Below the pieces are notes generated by a model, which had not been told where the DNA came from, did not search any database, and saw only the letters and a program-made list of their open reading frames with translations. Both the position numbers and the translations under genes were made by a program. This document shows, one piece after another, positions 25,872 to 35,382 of a stretch of 64,000 nt of DNA (its first letter is position 1; every line of letters starts with the position of its first letter). This DNA is from an uncultured Dehalococcoidia bacterium (GTDB lineage: Bacteria; Chloroflexota; Dehalococcoidia; Lucifugimonadales; UBA3495), in contig CATOSP010000002.1 in NCBI GenBank assembly GCA_951812625.1, forward strand, positions 1,280,880 through 1,344,879, read 5' to 3'.

Positions 25872-26627
25872 TCAGGCTATCATGCCGCCGTCGATGGTCA
25901 AGACCTGTCCGGTGATGTAGCCTGCGCCCTGGCTGCAGAGGAATAGCACAGCCTCGGCGACGTCCTCAGGAGTGCCGAACTTTCCCATCGGAATGCGGTC
26001 CAGGATTCGCTGACGAGTATCTTCCGAGAGTTGTTCTACCATCCCAGTCGCAATGTAACCTGGAGCCAGAGCGTTGACGGTGACGTTGCGGCTGGCCACC
26101 TCGCGCGCCACGGCCTTGGTGAACCCAATGAGGCCAGCTTTGGCCGCGGCGTAGTTGGCCTGACCAGGGTTGCCGCTGATACCCACCACAGACGATATGT
26201 TGATGATCCGCCCGCTGTGCTGTCGTATCAGGTGAGGGATCACATGCCGGGTGCAGAGAAACGCTCCCTTGAGGTCGACGTCCAAGACCTGGTCCCAGTC
26301 GTCGGAGGTCATGCGCATCAGGAGGCGGTCACGGTTGATGCCGGCGTTATTGACAAGGATGTTGACGTGGCCCCATTCGTCGACGACCTGTTTCACGACG
26401 GCCGCCGCTGCCGTCTCCTCGGAAACGTTGCCCTCCAGCAGCATTGCTTCCCCGCCCCGGCGCTTGATGGAATCCACGACTTCGGCGGCTGCATCGCGGC
26501 TTGACAGGTAGTTGACGCCCACCTTGGCCCCAGCCTTGGCGAGACGCGCCGCCACCACCGCACCGATGCCGCGGGATGCCCCGGTAACCAGGGCGACGGA
26601 ACCATCCAGGCTGCTGTCCGGCATCAT
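25872..26627 (-). CDS. fabG: 3-oxoacyl-ACP reductase
   Basis: The 251-residue SDR enzyme reduces 3-oxoacyl-ACP in fatty-acid elongation. The cofactor motif TGASRGIG, NNAGIN, the catalytic Ser in NISSVVG, and YAAAKAG are all intact; the C-terminus ends in LTIDGGM. Placement 22 bases after plsX supports the fatty-acid role over the generic SDR at 2754. Other fab genes (acpP, fabF, fabD) are not in the window. Confidence 0.93.
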   Translation of the reverse strand: MMPDSSLDGSVALVTGASRGIGAVVAARLAKAGAKVGVNYLSSRDAAAEVVDSIKRRGGEAMLLEGNVSEETAAAAVVKQVVDEWGHVNILVNNAGINRDRLLMRMTSDDWDQVLDVDLKGAFLCTRHVIPHLIRQHSGRIINISSVVGISGNPGQANYAAAKAGLIGFTKAVAREVASRNVTVNALAPGYIATGMVEQLSEDTRQRILDRIPMGKFGTPEDVAEAVLFLCSQGAGYITGQVLTIDGGMIA

Positions 26628-26649
26628 CCTGTAAACCAGTTTGTGGGAG

Positions 26650-27699
26650 TCAGCCGTGTGCCCGGAGGGAGGGTTCGGGCCGATTCTGGTCCAGGGAAGC
26701 CAACTCTTCCCTCAGGCTTTCCACCAGACCCATCTCGAAGTAGCGCACACCCGTGTCTATGGCCCCGGCGATACCGCCAGCGCGGCAGGACCCGTGGCCG
26801 AGCACCACGGAACCGTTGACTCCGAGCAAGGGGCCACCCATGGTGCGGGGAAGGTTGGTGGTCTGCCAGAGGTCGAAGGATATGCGGGCAAGGTCTTCAG
26901 GAGGTAATGATGACTCCAATCGCTTCTCGACGAAGCGAGAGAGGGCGGTGCCCAGTCCCTCGGTGAACTTCATCAGGATGTTCCCGACGAAACCGTCACA
27001 GACGATGACGTCTGCCCGGTCGGTGAAGAAATCCATGCCTTCCACATTGCCGATGAAGTTGAGGTGGCTGGAGGCCAATACCTGGAAACTCTCCTGCACT
27101 TGCCGGTTGCCCTTGGCCTCTTCAGCCCCTACGCTGAGGAGCCCCACCCTGGGGTTTTCGATCTCCAGAAACCGTCTGGCGAACACCGATCCCAGAGCGG
27201 CGAAGCTGAGAAGCAGGGGAGGGCGGCAATCTACGTTGCTGCCCATGTCCACCAGCACGGTGTTGGGGGCTACGCCGAGGAACGGACCGCCGATGCATGG
27301 CCTTTCCAACCCTTCCATCATGCCCAGAATGAAGACGGCACTGGCCATCGATGCTCCAGTGGAACCCATCGACACCAGCACGTCCGCCTTTCCGGCCTTG
27401 ACCAGCTTGGTGGCGGTGACTATAGAGGAGTCGGGCTTGCGGCGCAGGGCCTCGATGGGATGCTCGTCGTCCCCTATTACCCCGTCGGAGGGCACGATCT
27501 GCACACGCCTGGTTGGTCCCCCAAGGTGGGAGAGTTCAGCCTGGATGAGGTCAGGGTCCCCAACCAGCACGAGATTGATATTGTGAGACCCCAGGGCCTG
27601 GACCGCACCGGATACTGTTTCAGGCGGGCCGAAGTCTCCCCCCATGGCATCGACCACGACGGTTACGGGTGGGGACGATGGTGTACCTTGCTCGGGCAT
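26650..27699 (-). CDS. plsX: phosphate acyltransferase PlsX
   Basis: The 349-residue protein makes acyl-phosphate from acyl-ACP for PlsY. Family motifs are VVVDAMGGDFGP at the N-terminus, DVLVSMGSTGA, and VDCRPP with LLSVG in the middle. It lies between the MaoC-like gene (34 bases upstream) and fabG, probably as a lipid operon. Its partner acyltransferase plsY is in the same window at 49425. Confidence 0.95.
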   Translation of the reverse strand: MPEQGTPSSPPVTVVVDAMGGDFGPPETVSGAVQALGSHNINLVLVGDPDLIQAELSHLGGPTRRVQIVPSDGVIGDDEHPIEALRRKPDSSIVTATKLVKAGKADVLVSMGSTGASMASAVFILGMMEGLERPCIGGPFLGVAPNTVLVDMGSNVDCRPPLLLSFAALGSVFARRFLEIENPRVGLLSVGAEEAKGNRQVQESFQVLASSHLNFIGNVEGMDFFTDRADVIVCDGFVGNILMKFTEGLGTALSRFVEKRLESSLPPEDLARISFDLWQTTNLPRTMGGPLLGVNGSVVLGHGSCRAGGIAGAIDTGVRYFEMGLVESLREELASLDQNRPEPSLRAHG

Positions 27700-27733
27700 C
27701 GTTCTTCTTCCTAAATGCGCTTGGTGGCAGCAG

Positions 27734-28633
27734 TTACCGGGTTTTGCCCGGTTCTCCGGCTTGTCTGACAGAGGCAGTCCCTGTGATCAATTCCTGGTCA
27801 CTGTGGCAGGCCCTCATACCTACGGCGCATGAGACCAGGCGACCATCGTTGTCTTCGGATTCACGGGTGATGCGGCCGAGGGACTCGAGGCTGTCTCCAA
27901 CATAAGCTGCCCCCTTGAAGCGGACGTTCAATGACCCCGACTCCAACCAGGCCCTTCCGAACCTCGCTTCCATCATCTCCCCGATCGCAGCCAGGGTCAG
28001 CATTCCATGGGCAATGATCCCCTGGAACTGGGTAGTAGAGGCAAATTCCGCGTCCAAGTGAAGCGGGTTGCTATCCCCGGACACCTCGGAGTAGGCGTTG
28101 AGCTGGGGTTGGGTTATGGTCATAGTAGCCGCGGGGAGGGAGTCCGGGTCGTCGCCCCCGTTGCCATTATCCGGCGTCCTGCGGTTTCTCTCCGGGCGGT
28201 CCGTGGCGTCGTGGGCCTGTGAAGTTGTATCGGAATCAGTACCGGTGAGCACCGTGCTCCGCCCGCTCTGTACTGCAGCGCCATCCCCGGCTTCCAGGGT
28301 GTATGCCACCGCCAGCATGGTCAGGCCTGCCCGCTGGACGGGCTTGCCCATGTGGGCGGCAACCCGTAGAGTTTCTCCGAATCTGGCGGGACGGTGGGTC
28401 TGCAACTCCTGCCGGCTGTGAATCGTACCAGCGGGCAGAGACAGGGAATTCAGCATCGATCCGAGGGTCCAGGCCGAGAGCGCAACCGGCGGCGCAAGAC
28501 CCAACTCCAAGCAGACGGACCCGGGGTTGCCTACGGCATCCAGGTAGCTTCGGACCCAGTGTCGACTAATGGTCCAGCTACCGAGGTCCGTTGCTGTTCC
28601 GGGTGTAGCCGCCAAACCAGCCTCCCCTAGCAC
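27734..28633 (-). CDS. MaoC-like double hot-dog hydratase
   Basis: The 299-residue protein has two hot-dog domains joined by a low-complexity, Asp/Asn/Gly-rich linker (residues 135-170). The N-terminal half is the degenerate FAS1-type dehydratase region. The C-terminal half has the hydratase motif YSEVSGDSNPLHLD followed by GIIAHGMLTLA, so it should hydrate or dehydrate enoyl/3-hydroxyacyl-CoA or ACP. The plsX-fabG neighbours favour fatty-acid metabolism. Exact substrate is unknown. Confidence 0.82.
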   Translation of the reverse strand: MLGEAGLAATPGTATDLGSWTISRHWVRSYLDAVGNPGSVCLELGLAPPVALSAWTLGSMLNSLSLPAGTIHSRQELQTHRPARFGETLRVAAHMGKPVQRAGLTMLAVAYTLEAGDGAAVQSGRSTVLTGTDSDTTSQAHDATDRPERNRRTPDNGNGGDDPDSLPAATMTITQPQLNAYSEVSGDSNPLHLDAEFASTTQFQGIIAHGMLTLAAIGEMMEARFGRAWLESGSLNVRFKGAAYVGDSLESLGRITRESEDNDGRLVSCAVGMRACHSDQELITGTASVRQAGEPGKTR

Positions 28634-28768
28634 ACCGTCGAGCCCGAATTATACTCAGCCTGTAACATTCGGGCAACAAATATCGGAACGACTCCCGTGG
28701 ACTCTGACAGCCGAGGAATGTGCGCTGAGCTGAATCTTGGACGGTGGGAAGGGCGGGAGGGATGGCGG

Positions 28769-29989
28769 CTAGCCGTGTTCTCCAAAGGACTCGGCGGCCA
28801 GCCCGGCTATGTGTTCGCCGATGGCCAGAGATGACGTGGCCCCGGGGGAGGGAGCGTTGAGTACATGGACGGCCTCCCGTCCACGGATGATCCTAAAGTC
28901 ATCCAGAATGAATCCCCTGGTGTCCACTGCCTGGGCGCGGACGCCGGAGCCTCCCGATGCGAGGTCAGCGGCGGAAATTTCGGGTATCAGCTTTTGCAGG
29001 TCATTCACGAAGACGGACTTCCGGTAGGACCGGTTCATCTCGGATATTCCAGTCTTCCAGTGTTTCCTGGTCATCTTCCAGAACCCGCCGTAACTCATAG
29101 TGGCCCAGGATTCCGACAGGTCTACGTTGGACTTCCGGTAACCCTCCCGGCTGAACGCCAGGACAGCGTTGGGACCTGCCTCCACGTAGCCCTTGATGTT
29201 GCGGGTGTAGTGGACTCCAAGGAAAGGGAACCTGGGGTCCGGCACAGGGTATATCAGGCCTGACACGAGATGATGGCTCTCATCCCTGAGGGTGTAGTAC
29301 TCGCCTCTGAAGGGGATGATGCGCACGTCGATCTGTTCGCTCATCATGGTGGCGACTCGGTCAGCGTAGAGACCGGCGCAGTTGATCACGTGCTTGGTCC
29401 GAATGGCACCACGGTCCGTTTCCAGCAGCAACTCCCCGTGTGACTTGGTGATGGCGTTGACGGGTGATCCGGTGAATATGTCGCCGCCGGCCTGCTGGAA
29501 GTGCATGGCGTAGGCCATTGCGACCTTCCGATAGTCTATGATGCCAGTGGTGGGCGCCCATAAGGCGGCGACCCCGGAGACGTGAGGTTCGATCTCCTTG
29601 AGCCGCTCCGGACCTATCTTCTCCAGACCCTGGACGCCATTCGCCACACCTCGCTCGTACAAGTCGTCCAGCCTTCCCAACTCCGACTCGTCGCTGGCGA
29701 CGATCACCTTGCCGCACTTCTCGTACTCGATCTCGTTTTCGTCGCAGAACTGGAGCAACCGCTGCTTTCCGGCCACACAAAACTGGGCCTTGTGGGAGTC
29801 CGGGCGGTAGTAGATGCCGGAGTGGATGACGCCGCTGTTATGGCCCGTCTGGTGGGTCGCCAACTCCTCGTCTTTTTCAACTACGGCGATTTTCCAGCCG
29901 GGAAACTTGTCCCGCAAGAGCTGCATGGCGGTCGACAGACCTATGATCCCGCCGCCGATGATCACCACATCATATTCTGTGGAATCCAT
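28769..29989 (-). CDS. lhgO: L-2-hydroxyglutarate oxidase/dehydrogenase
   Basis: The 406-residue FAD-dependent enzyme has the Rossmann motif VVIIGGGIIGLSTA at the N-terminus, the family stretch THQTGHNSGVIHSGIYY, and RAQAVDTRG near the C-terminus. All are characteristic of LhgO/L2HGDH, which oxidises L-2-hydroxyglutarate to 2-oxoglutarate. ATG 29989 places the FAD motif correctly and has a GGGGG stretch upstream; the upstream TTG at 30037 would add 16 residues. The gene is transcribed alone. Confidence 0.92.
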   Translation of the reverse strand: MDSTEYDVVIIGGGIIGLSTAMQLLRDKFPGWKIAVVEKDEELATHQTGHNSGVIHSGIYYRPDSHKAQFCVAGKQRLLQFCDENEIEYEKCGKVIVASDESELGRLDDLYERGVANGVQGLEKIGPERLKEIEPHVSGVAALWAPTTGIIDYRKVAMAYAMHFQQAGGDIFTGSPVNAITKSHGELLLETDRGAIRTKHVINCAGLYADRVATMMSEQIDVRIIPFRGEYYTLRDESHHLVSGLIYPVPDPRFPFLGVHYTRNIKGYVEAGPNAVLAFSREGYRKSNVDLSESWATMSYGGFWKMTRKHWKTGISEMNRSYRKSVFVNDLQKLIPEISAADLASGGSGVRAQAVDTRGFILDDFRIIRGREAVHVLNAPSPGATSSLAIGEHIAGLAAESFGEHG

Positions 29990-30179
29990 GTTGACGCCCC
30001 CGTGCGCTGCGCTGGGAATTCCGGTCTCCTGCGCCAAGAATCGGGTTTCGACTAGGGTAGCCCCCGGTCAACTAGCGGTCAAGCATGGAGCCGAATTCGG
30101 GCAACGCGGTGTCCCAGGGCGGATGGTCGTCTGAAGACAGCCGGCGGGTCTCGGTCCCCGATCAGGCAGGGTGCAGTCT

Positions 30180-30707
30180 CTACGCTGTTGCCCCTTCTGG
30201 CAGGCCCGGCCCCGGCAAGGAACCTTTGGCCAACTGCCGCCAGTAGTCCATCTTCTGCCAGTGTTCGATCAGGTCCGACAGACCCAGGCCTGACGAACCT
30301 GAATCGCCACTCTTGCCAGCATTCTCCAGCCCGCGTTTCATGGCGCAGATGGGGACCGGGTCTTCGAGGGTGCGGGGGATGAGGCCGCGTTCGGCGGCAT
30401 TGGGCAGGAGGGCACGCAGCACCTCGCGGGCCTGGGGGAGCACCCGGCGTTCCTGGAGGCAGCGGCTAAGGTAGTTCTGGAGAGCCGTGAGGTTCCTGGA
30501 GTGGTGCCCGCGTTTGGCCATCCGTTTGAACAGCACGGAGGCCCAATCGAAGGGGTCTTTCACGGGGCCGGACTTGGGGTTGGTCAGGGCGTCGGCAACC
30601 TCATCGCAGAATTCCGTGGTGACCTGTCCGAGGCGGTAGACCTCGACTTCGGTTGCGTACTTGCGGAGGAGGGCTTCAATCTGGGACCTGATCTGGGAGA
30701 GAGTCAT
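30180..30707 (-). CDS. hypothetical protein, 175 aa
   Basis: I do not recognise this family. The protein is helical and basic, starts MTLSQIRSQIEALLRKY, has a central Arg/His patch (FKRMAKRGHHSRN) and ends in a Gly/Ser-rich linker followed by HWQKMDYWRQLAKGSL. No membrane segment or catalytic motif is visible. The ATG has AGAGG 6 bases upstream, which supports translation. It lies next to the repeat cluster at 30750-31150, and the promoter region includes a C5/G5 hairpin. Confidence 0.6.
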   Translation of the reverse strand: MTLSQIRSQIEALLRKYATEVEVYRLGQVTTEFCDEVADALTNPKSGPVKDPFDWASVLFKRMAKRGHHSRNLTALQNYLSRCLQERRVLPQAREVLRALLPNAAERGLIPRTLEDPVPICAMKRGLENAGKSGDSGSSGLGLSDLIEHWQKMDYWRQLAKGSLPGPGLPEGATA

Positions 30708-30747
30708 GTTGTACCTCTTTATAGGGAGTTAATGAGTGTGGAGTGAC

Positions 30748-31150
30748 GGGGGTAAATCCCCCTTTTGCGAAAGGGGGAGAAAACCCGATTTTCCGGTCAA
30801 GTATGGTCGTCCGCGGCCGACTGAGCGGACGAACCGGACATTTTGGGTAGCCGGATCTGCTGGAGCGGAGCCTGTGGAGAGGGATGGGGTTGGTGCAAGT
30901 GGACTGCGCTGTAATTCCTGGAGCAGTGGGCGGACTGGATGGTGGAAGGGGAAAATCCAGATTTTCCGGTCATATCCGGACAAAATCGGACATTCGGGCT
31001 CGCGGGTGACGGAATTTGGGGAGCAGAAGGGCTGCCGGGAGTGGGCTGCGTTTTGATTCCTGGAGCAGTAGCCGGACAGGAGAGTGGAAGGGAGGAAAAC
31101 ACCGATTTTCCGGTCATATCCGGACAAAACCGGACATTTGGGGTGGCCGA
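30748..31150. repeat. degenerate intergenic repeat cluster, three copies
   Basis: The block GATTTTCCGGTCA starts at 30787, 30960 and 31104 and is followed by CGGACaaaacCGGACATT in the second and third copies; the first copy carries an insertion here. A second block (gattcctggagcagtagcc, then a GGAC...GTGGAAGGG stretch) follows copies one and two. The unit is about 145-170 bases. A hairpin GGGGG-taaat-CCCCC with TTTT, then CGAAAGGGGG, precedes copy one. It looks like a mobile or clade-specific intergenic repeat; no coding function is seen. Confidence 0.6.
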
Positions 31151-31360
31151 GGGTGCAGGAGGCGGAGTCTGAGGAGGGGCTAGACTGGTGCTTGCGGGTT
31201 GCCTTGTCAGCTTTTCTGGACAATGAACATTGTGTGCCTCAGTGGCTGTCCTGGACTGGCCCTGCCCTCCTTATGGGGTTTTGCGGTGGAGGGTCTTACG
31301 GGCCGGACAGGTGCTATGGTACATGTGTTCTATACACTTGGCAAGGGGCATTTGCCAGTT

Positions 31361-33003
31361 GAGCCTGTCTCAGAAGTCTGTGAAGAAGCTTGGGTGTAGA
31401 CTGTGAAGCAACACTGGGACAGGAGCGAATCGGATGCCGCTTCGAGATATGGACCGAGAGCAAATGTGGTTGTTGCCGCCGTCCCTGGACGAGTTGTTGC
31501 CCCAGGATCATCCAGCCAGGTTTGTGGCGGAGATCGTCGACGCCTTGACTAAGGATGACTGGTCAGAGCTTGGTGTGGACATAGATGGCGATTCCATGGG
31601 AGCGCCAGCGTACCACCCCCGTGCATTGTTGAGCGTATGGGTATACGGGTTCATGGGCGGTGTGCGCTCGTGCCGGAAACTGGAGACAGCCTGCCGGGAC
31701 CAAATACCGTATTTGTGGCTGACTGGGTGGCAGCACCCCGACCACAACACCTTGTGGAGGTTCTACAAAGATCACCGGCAGTCCATGAGGAAGCTGTTCG
31801 AGCGGACGGTGCGGACTGCGGTGGCCATGGAGTTGGTGGACCTGGCGGTCCAGGCGGTGGATGGGACGAAGGTATCCTCCAACGCCTCGGTGAACAGGAG
31901 CTACGATGGTGCCGGACTGAGGGGGCTACTGGAGCGTCTGGAGCTGGCAATAGCCGACCTTGAGGCTCAGAACGAGGCGGGAGAAGACTCTGCCGCTACC
32001 CGCCTGCCCCAGGAATTGGCCAACAAGAAAGTTCTGAGAGAGCGGGTGAGGCTGGCGATGGCTGAGCTCGCCAGCCAGAAACGCCATAGTCGTATCAACC
32101 TGACCGATCCAGAGGCCCGGGTGATGAAGGGCAGGCATGGTGGTATCGTGGCTGGATACAACGCCCAGGCCATGGTTTCGGCTACGAAGACGGAAGAGGG
32201 AACCTCCGGCATGTTGGTCACTGCAGTGGACGTGGTAGATGAAGTCAATGACAATGCCTTGTTGACGCCGATGATGGAACAGGCCGAGGGTACGACGGGG
32301 ACGAAATCGCAGATGACATTGGCCGACGCAGGATATTTCGCCGCCAGCCACCTCGCGGAGTTCGACCGTCGCGGTCAGCAGGTGGTGGTACCGGAGTCAC
32401 GGCAACGGTTCCTCAAAGACCCTTACCACAAGGACAGATTCATCTATGACGGAGACAGCGACACCTTCAGGTGTCCCCAGGGGCAGACGCTCGAATTCCT
32501 CCGCATACAACATGTGAACGGAGTCCCATTGCGACTGTACCGGGCTGCAGGCGCTGCATGCCAGGCTTGTCCAGCCCTCAGAGCCTGTACCAAAGCCAAG
32601 GAGATTGGGCGAAGCCTGTCCATAGGGCCCCACGATCAAGTGCTACGTCGCCATCGCGCCTGGATGTCCACCGCGGCAGCCAAAGAAGGTCACAAGCTGA
32701 GAAAGCAGTTGGTCGAGCCAGTCTTCGGAATAATCAAGGAGCAACAGGGCGCACGGAGATTCCTGCTGCGAGGCCTCTCCAATGTGACGGCCGAGTGGAT
32801 CCTCCTGGTCACCGCCTTCAACTTGCGCACACTTTGGAAGATCTGGAGTTCCTCCGCCCGTCTTCAACCTCTCACCTGAGGGACCCCGATCTCGTTCCGT
32901 CACACGTTTCAGGAACTAAGGCTGCCTGTCTATTCACTCCTATCGTTTGAAATGACCCTCGGGTCGGATCAAGCTGACAAGAATGGCCTTCTGAGACAGG
33001 CTC
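31361..33003 (+). mobile_element. IS1182-type insertion sequence
   Basis: The element is about 1.64 kb with 16-bp perfect terminal inverted repeats (GAGCCTGTCTCAGAAG at 31361-31376 and its complement at 32988-33003). AGTT flanks it on both sides (31357-31360 and 33004-33007), a likely 4-bp target duplication. It carries one intact transposase gene. The intact ends and duplication suggest recent insertion into non-coding DNA next to the repeat cluster. Confidence 0.85.
31434..32879 (+). CDS. IS1182-family transposase
   Basis: The 481-residue transposase shows IS1182-family features. The N-terminal part has PSLDELLPQDHPARFV and YHPRALLSVWVYGF; the DDE triad is likely the Asp of AVDGTKVSS, the Asp of LADAGYFA and the Glu of LVEPVFGIIK. 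A central Cys-rich segment (CQACPALRACTK) is also usual for this family. It is full length, so the element may be active. It cuts and rejoins the element at its inverted repeats. Confidence 0.92.
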   Translation: MPLRDMDREQMWLLPPSLDELLPQDHPARFVAEIVDALTKDDWSELGVDIDGDSMGAPAYHPRALLSVWVYGFMGGVRSCRKLETACRDQIPYLWLTGWQHPDHNTLWRFYKDHRQSMRKLFERTVRTAVAMELVDLAVQAVDGTKVSSNASVNRSYDGAGLRGLLERLELAIADLEAQNEAGEDSAATRLPQELANKKVLRERVRLAMAELASQKRHSRINLTDPEARVMKGRHGGIVAGYNAQAMVSATKTEEGTSGMLVTAVDVVDEVNDNALLTPMMEQAEGTTGTKSQMTLADAGYFAASHLAEFDRRGQQVVVPESRQRFLKDPYHKDRFIYDGDSDTFRCPQGQTLEFLRIQHVNGVPLRLYRAAGAACQACPALRACTKAKEIGRSLSIGPHDQVLRRHRAWMSTAAAKEGHKLRKQLVEPVFGIIKEQQGARRFLLRGLSNVTAEWILLVTAFNLRTLWKIWSSSARLQPLT

Positions 33004-33254
33004 AGTTGGGAGGTTTTTCGCGGGCGTGACTGCTGGGGACGTGGATGAGTCCGGGCAAATTGCAACGCTGCCCAGAGTTTGCGCGTTTCTTGACCGTGTT
33101 GCGGCCCTATGGTTTACTTCCAGCGAGGTGCCATACCAGGTCGTATAGCATTCAGTAAGGCATACTGGAAGCAGCGGGGTCTCGGAGCACGGGAGCGACT
33201 ACCAGTGACGGTCCGCCCGTCTCCTCCACCAACCCTGCTTTCCGGGGAGGAAGA

Positions 33255-34307
33255 ATGGATTTCGGGATTTTCATGGACTTCTACTGTACCAGGGGGCTAT
33301 CCCAGAACGAGGTGTTCCAGGAAGCCTTCGAGTTGGCGGACATGGCCGACGCGGCAGGTCTGGACACGGTCTGGCTGGGCGAGTCTCACTTCAACCCAAA
33401 CCGTTCGGTACTCTCTGCGCCGATCGTGGTGGCAGGGTCGATCGCGGCACGCACCAAGAGGCTACGAGTTGGCATGGCTGTCCAGGTTTTGCCACTGATC
33501 AGCCCGCTGCGTATTGCGGAGGAGTCGGCGACTGTGGACCAGATCAGCCAAGGCCGGTTCGAGTTCGGCGTTGGCCGCAGTGGCAACCAGCGGGCCTATG
33601 AGGTTATGGGGATACCCTACGAGGAAAGCCCGGCGCGGTTCCAGGAAGCCCTAGACATCATCCTGGAGGCGTGGAAGGGAGAGCCTTTCTCGTACCACGG
33701 GCAGTTCAACCAAATAGAGGACGCCTTGCTATCCCCGTCCCCTTACCAGAAGCCGCACCCGCCGATACGCCTGGCTTCCACCTCTGAGGAGAGCTTCGAA
33801 CGGGTAGGCCGGTTGGGATTTCCAATCTTCCTTTCCATGCGGGGGATGGACAGGGATGACCTGGAGGGCAACCTGAAAGACTACCGGAAGGCATGGCAGG
33901 ATGCGGGGCATCCAGGTGTGGGTGGAGATATATCAGTACGGGTGCCGATGTACATTTCGCCCAACGAAGAGGACGCGAGGGTCGAGCCACGAGAGACCAT
34001 AGAAGCATATTTCGCCCGGTTCAGGCGGCAATTCGGAGGCGAAGAAGCCGGGGCGAACACGGCGAGCACGCCAAGAAGACGGGCGAGCATCCAACGGTTG
34101 GCCACCATGAGTTACGACGAGATTCTGGAGACCAAGGTGATTTTCGGCACTCCGGAGTCGGTGACCGACAAATTGGGGCGGTACATAGAGACGCTCGGGC
34201 TAACCGGGTTCACCGCAGAACTGAATCCGGGAGGGCTGCTTCCGAAGGAGGCGGTGATGAGGAGCCTCCGACTGCTGACCGAAGAGGTGATGCCAGCCTT
34301 CAAATAG
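33255..34307 (+). CDS. LLM class flavin-dependent oxidoreductase
   Basis: The 350-residue protein is a luciferase-like TIM barrel, opening MDFGIFMDFYCTRGL with the typical DAAGLDTVWLGESHF, the GRFEFGVGRSG loop and the ending PKEAVMRSLRLL. Such enzymes use FMNH2 or F420 to oxidise organic substrates with oxygen; SAR202-type genomes often carry many. AGGAAG precedes the ATG by 5 bases. It is followed 49 bases later by a 2-hydroxyacid dehydrogenase gene, so the two may act together. The substrate is unknown. Confidence 0.9.
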   Translation: MDFGIFMDFYCTRGLSQNEVFQEAFELADMADAAGLDTVWLGESHFNPNRSVLSAPIVVAGSIAARTKRLRVGMAVQVLPLISPLRIAEESATVDQISQGRFEFGVGRSGNQRAYEVMGIPYEESPARFQEALDIILEAWKGEPFSYHGQFNQIEDALLSPSPYQKPHPPIRLASTSEESFERVGRLGFPIFLSMRGMDRDDLEGNLKDYRKAWQDAGHPGVGGDISVRVPMYISPNEEDARVEPRETIEAYFARFRRQFGGEEAGANTASTPRRRASIQRLATMSYDEILETKVIFGTPESVTDKLGRYIETLGLTGFTAELNPGGLLPKEAVMRSLRLLTEEVMPAFK

Positions 34308-34356
34308 GCTGCGCCGCCAGACTCAGGACACACACGTATGGGGGGGTCGAACCAAG

Positions 34357-35349
34357 TTGAAGGTTGCCATACTTGATGACTATCAGGGTATTGCCTCCGG
34401 CATGGCGGACTGGGACTCGCTTCCAGATGGGACGGAAGTGGAGTTCTTCCGGGACCACCTAGCCGACGAGGACGCGCTGGCAGAACGGTTGAGAGACTTC
34501 GACGTGGTTATGGGGATGCGGGAGCGTACGCCATTCCCCGGTTCGTTGCTGGTACGGCTTCCCAATCTGAAGCACCTGATTACGACGGGAGGCGGCAACG
34601 CCTCCTTCGACATTCCCGCGGCGACGGAAATGGGCATCGTCGTGAGCGGCGCACCCGGCTTTGGAGAGGGTCCCACGGAGTTGACCTGGGGGCTGATCAT
34701 CGGGGTCGCGCGCCAGATTCACCTGGAAGACCAGCGTACCCGTGAAGGCAGTTGGGGCACCACTGTAGGGGTAGGGCTGAAGGGAAAGACCATCGGACTG
34801 TTGGGGCTGGGGCACATCGGATCACTGGTGGCGCGGGTCGCAAACGCATTTGAGATGAACGTCACAGCCTGGAGCCAGAACCTGACTCCAGAGCGGGCGG
34901 CAGAGTGCAGCGCTACTCTGGTGGGCAAGGATGCCCTGTTCCGCGACTCGGACTTCGTTTCAGTGCACCTACGGTTGAGCGACCGCACCCGGGGGCTGGT
35001 GGGTGCGCGCGAGCTGGCCCTGATGAAACCGACGGCCTACTTCATCAACATCTCTCGCGGACCCATCGTGGACGAGGAGGCGTTGATCGATGTACTGGAG
35101 CGCGGCGCGATCGCGGGAGCGGGGCTGGATGTGATGGACGTGGAGCCTCTTCCGACCGGCCACCCATTCCTGGGGTTGCCAAATACGCTAATCACTCCCC
35201 ATCTGGGCTACGTCACCGAGGAGTCCTACGAGGCTTTCTACTCCGGAGTGGTGGAGGACATCCGGGCTTTTGCTGCCGGGGAGCCGATAAGGGTGATCAA
35301 CTCTGAGGTGCTGGAATCTCCGCAACTGCGCGGTCCGCTTAACCGTTAA
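34357..35349 (+). CDS. D-2-hydroxyacid dehydrogenase family protein
   Basis: The 330-residue protein has the NAD-binding motif LLGLGHIGSLVA near residue 150, the catalytic Arg in HLRLSDRTRG, Glu in DVMDVEPL and His in ITPHLGYV, all as in D-isomer-specific 2-hydroxyacid dehydrogenases (D-lactate, glycerate, phosphoglycerate). There is no C-terminal ACT domain, so SerA itself is unlikely. The start is TTG 34357, with no good SD. It is probably cotranscribed with the LLM gene. Confidence 0.88.
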   Translation: MKVAILDDYQGIASGMADWDSLPDGTEVEFFRDHLADEDALAERLRDFDVVMGMRERTPFPGSLLVRLPNLKHLITTGGGNASFDIPAATEMGIVVSGAPGFGEGPTELTWGLIIGVARQIHLEDQRTREGSWGTTVGVGLKGKTIGLLGLGHIGSLVARVANAFEMNVTAWSQNLTPERAAECSATLVGKDALFRDSDFVSVHLRLSDRTRGLVGARELALMKPTAYFINISRGPIVDEEALIDVLERGAIAGAGLDVMDVEPLPTGHPFLGLPNTLITPHLGYVTEESYEAFYSGVVEDIRAFAAGEPIRVINSEVLESPQLRGPLNR

Positions 35350-35382
35350 AGCGGCTGTCGCCGGGTGGTCCGCCCTCCGGCT

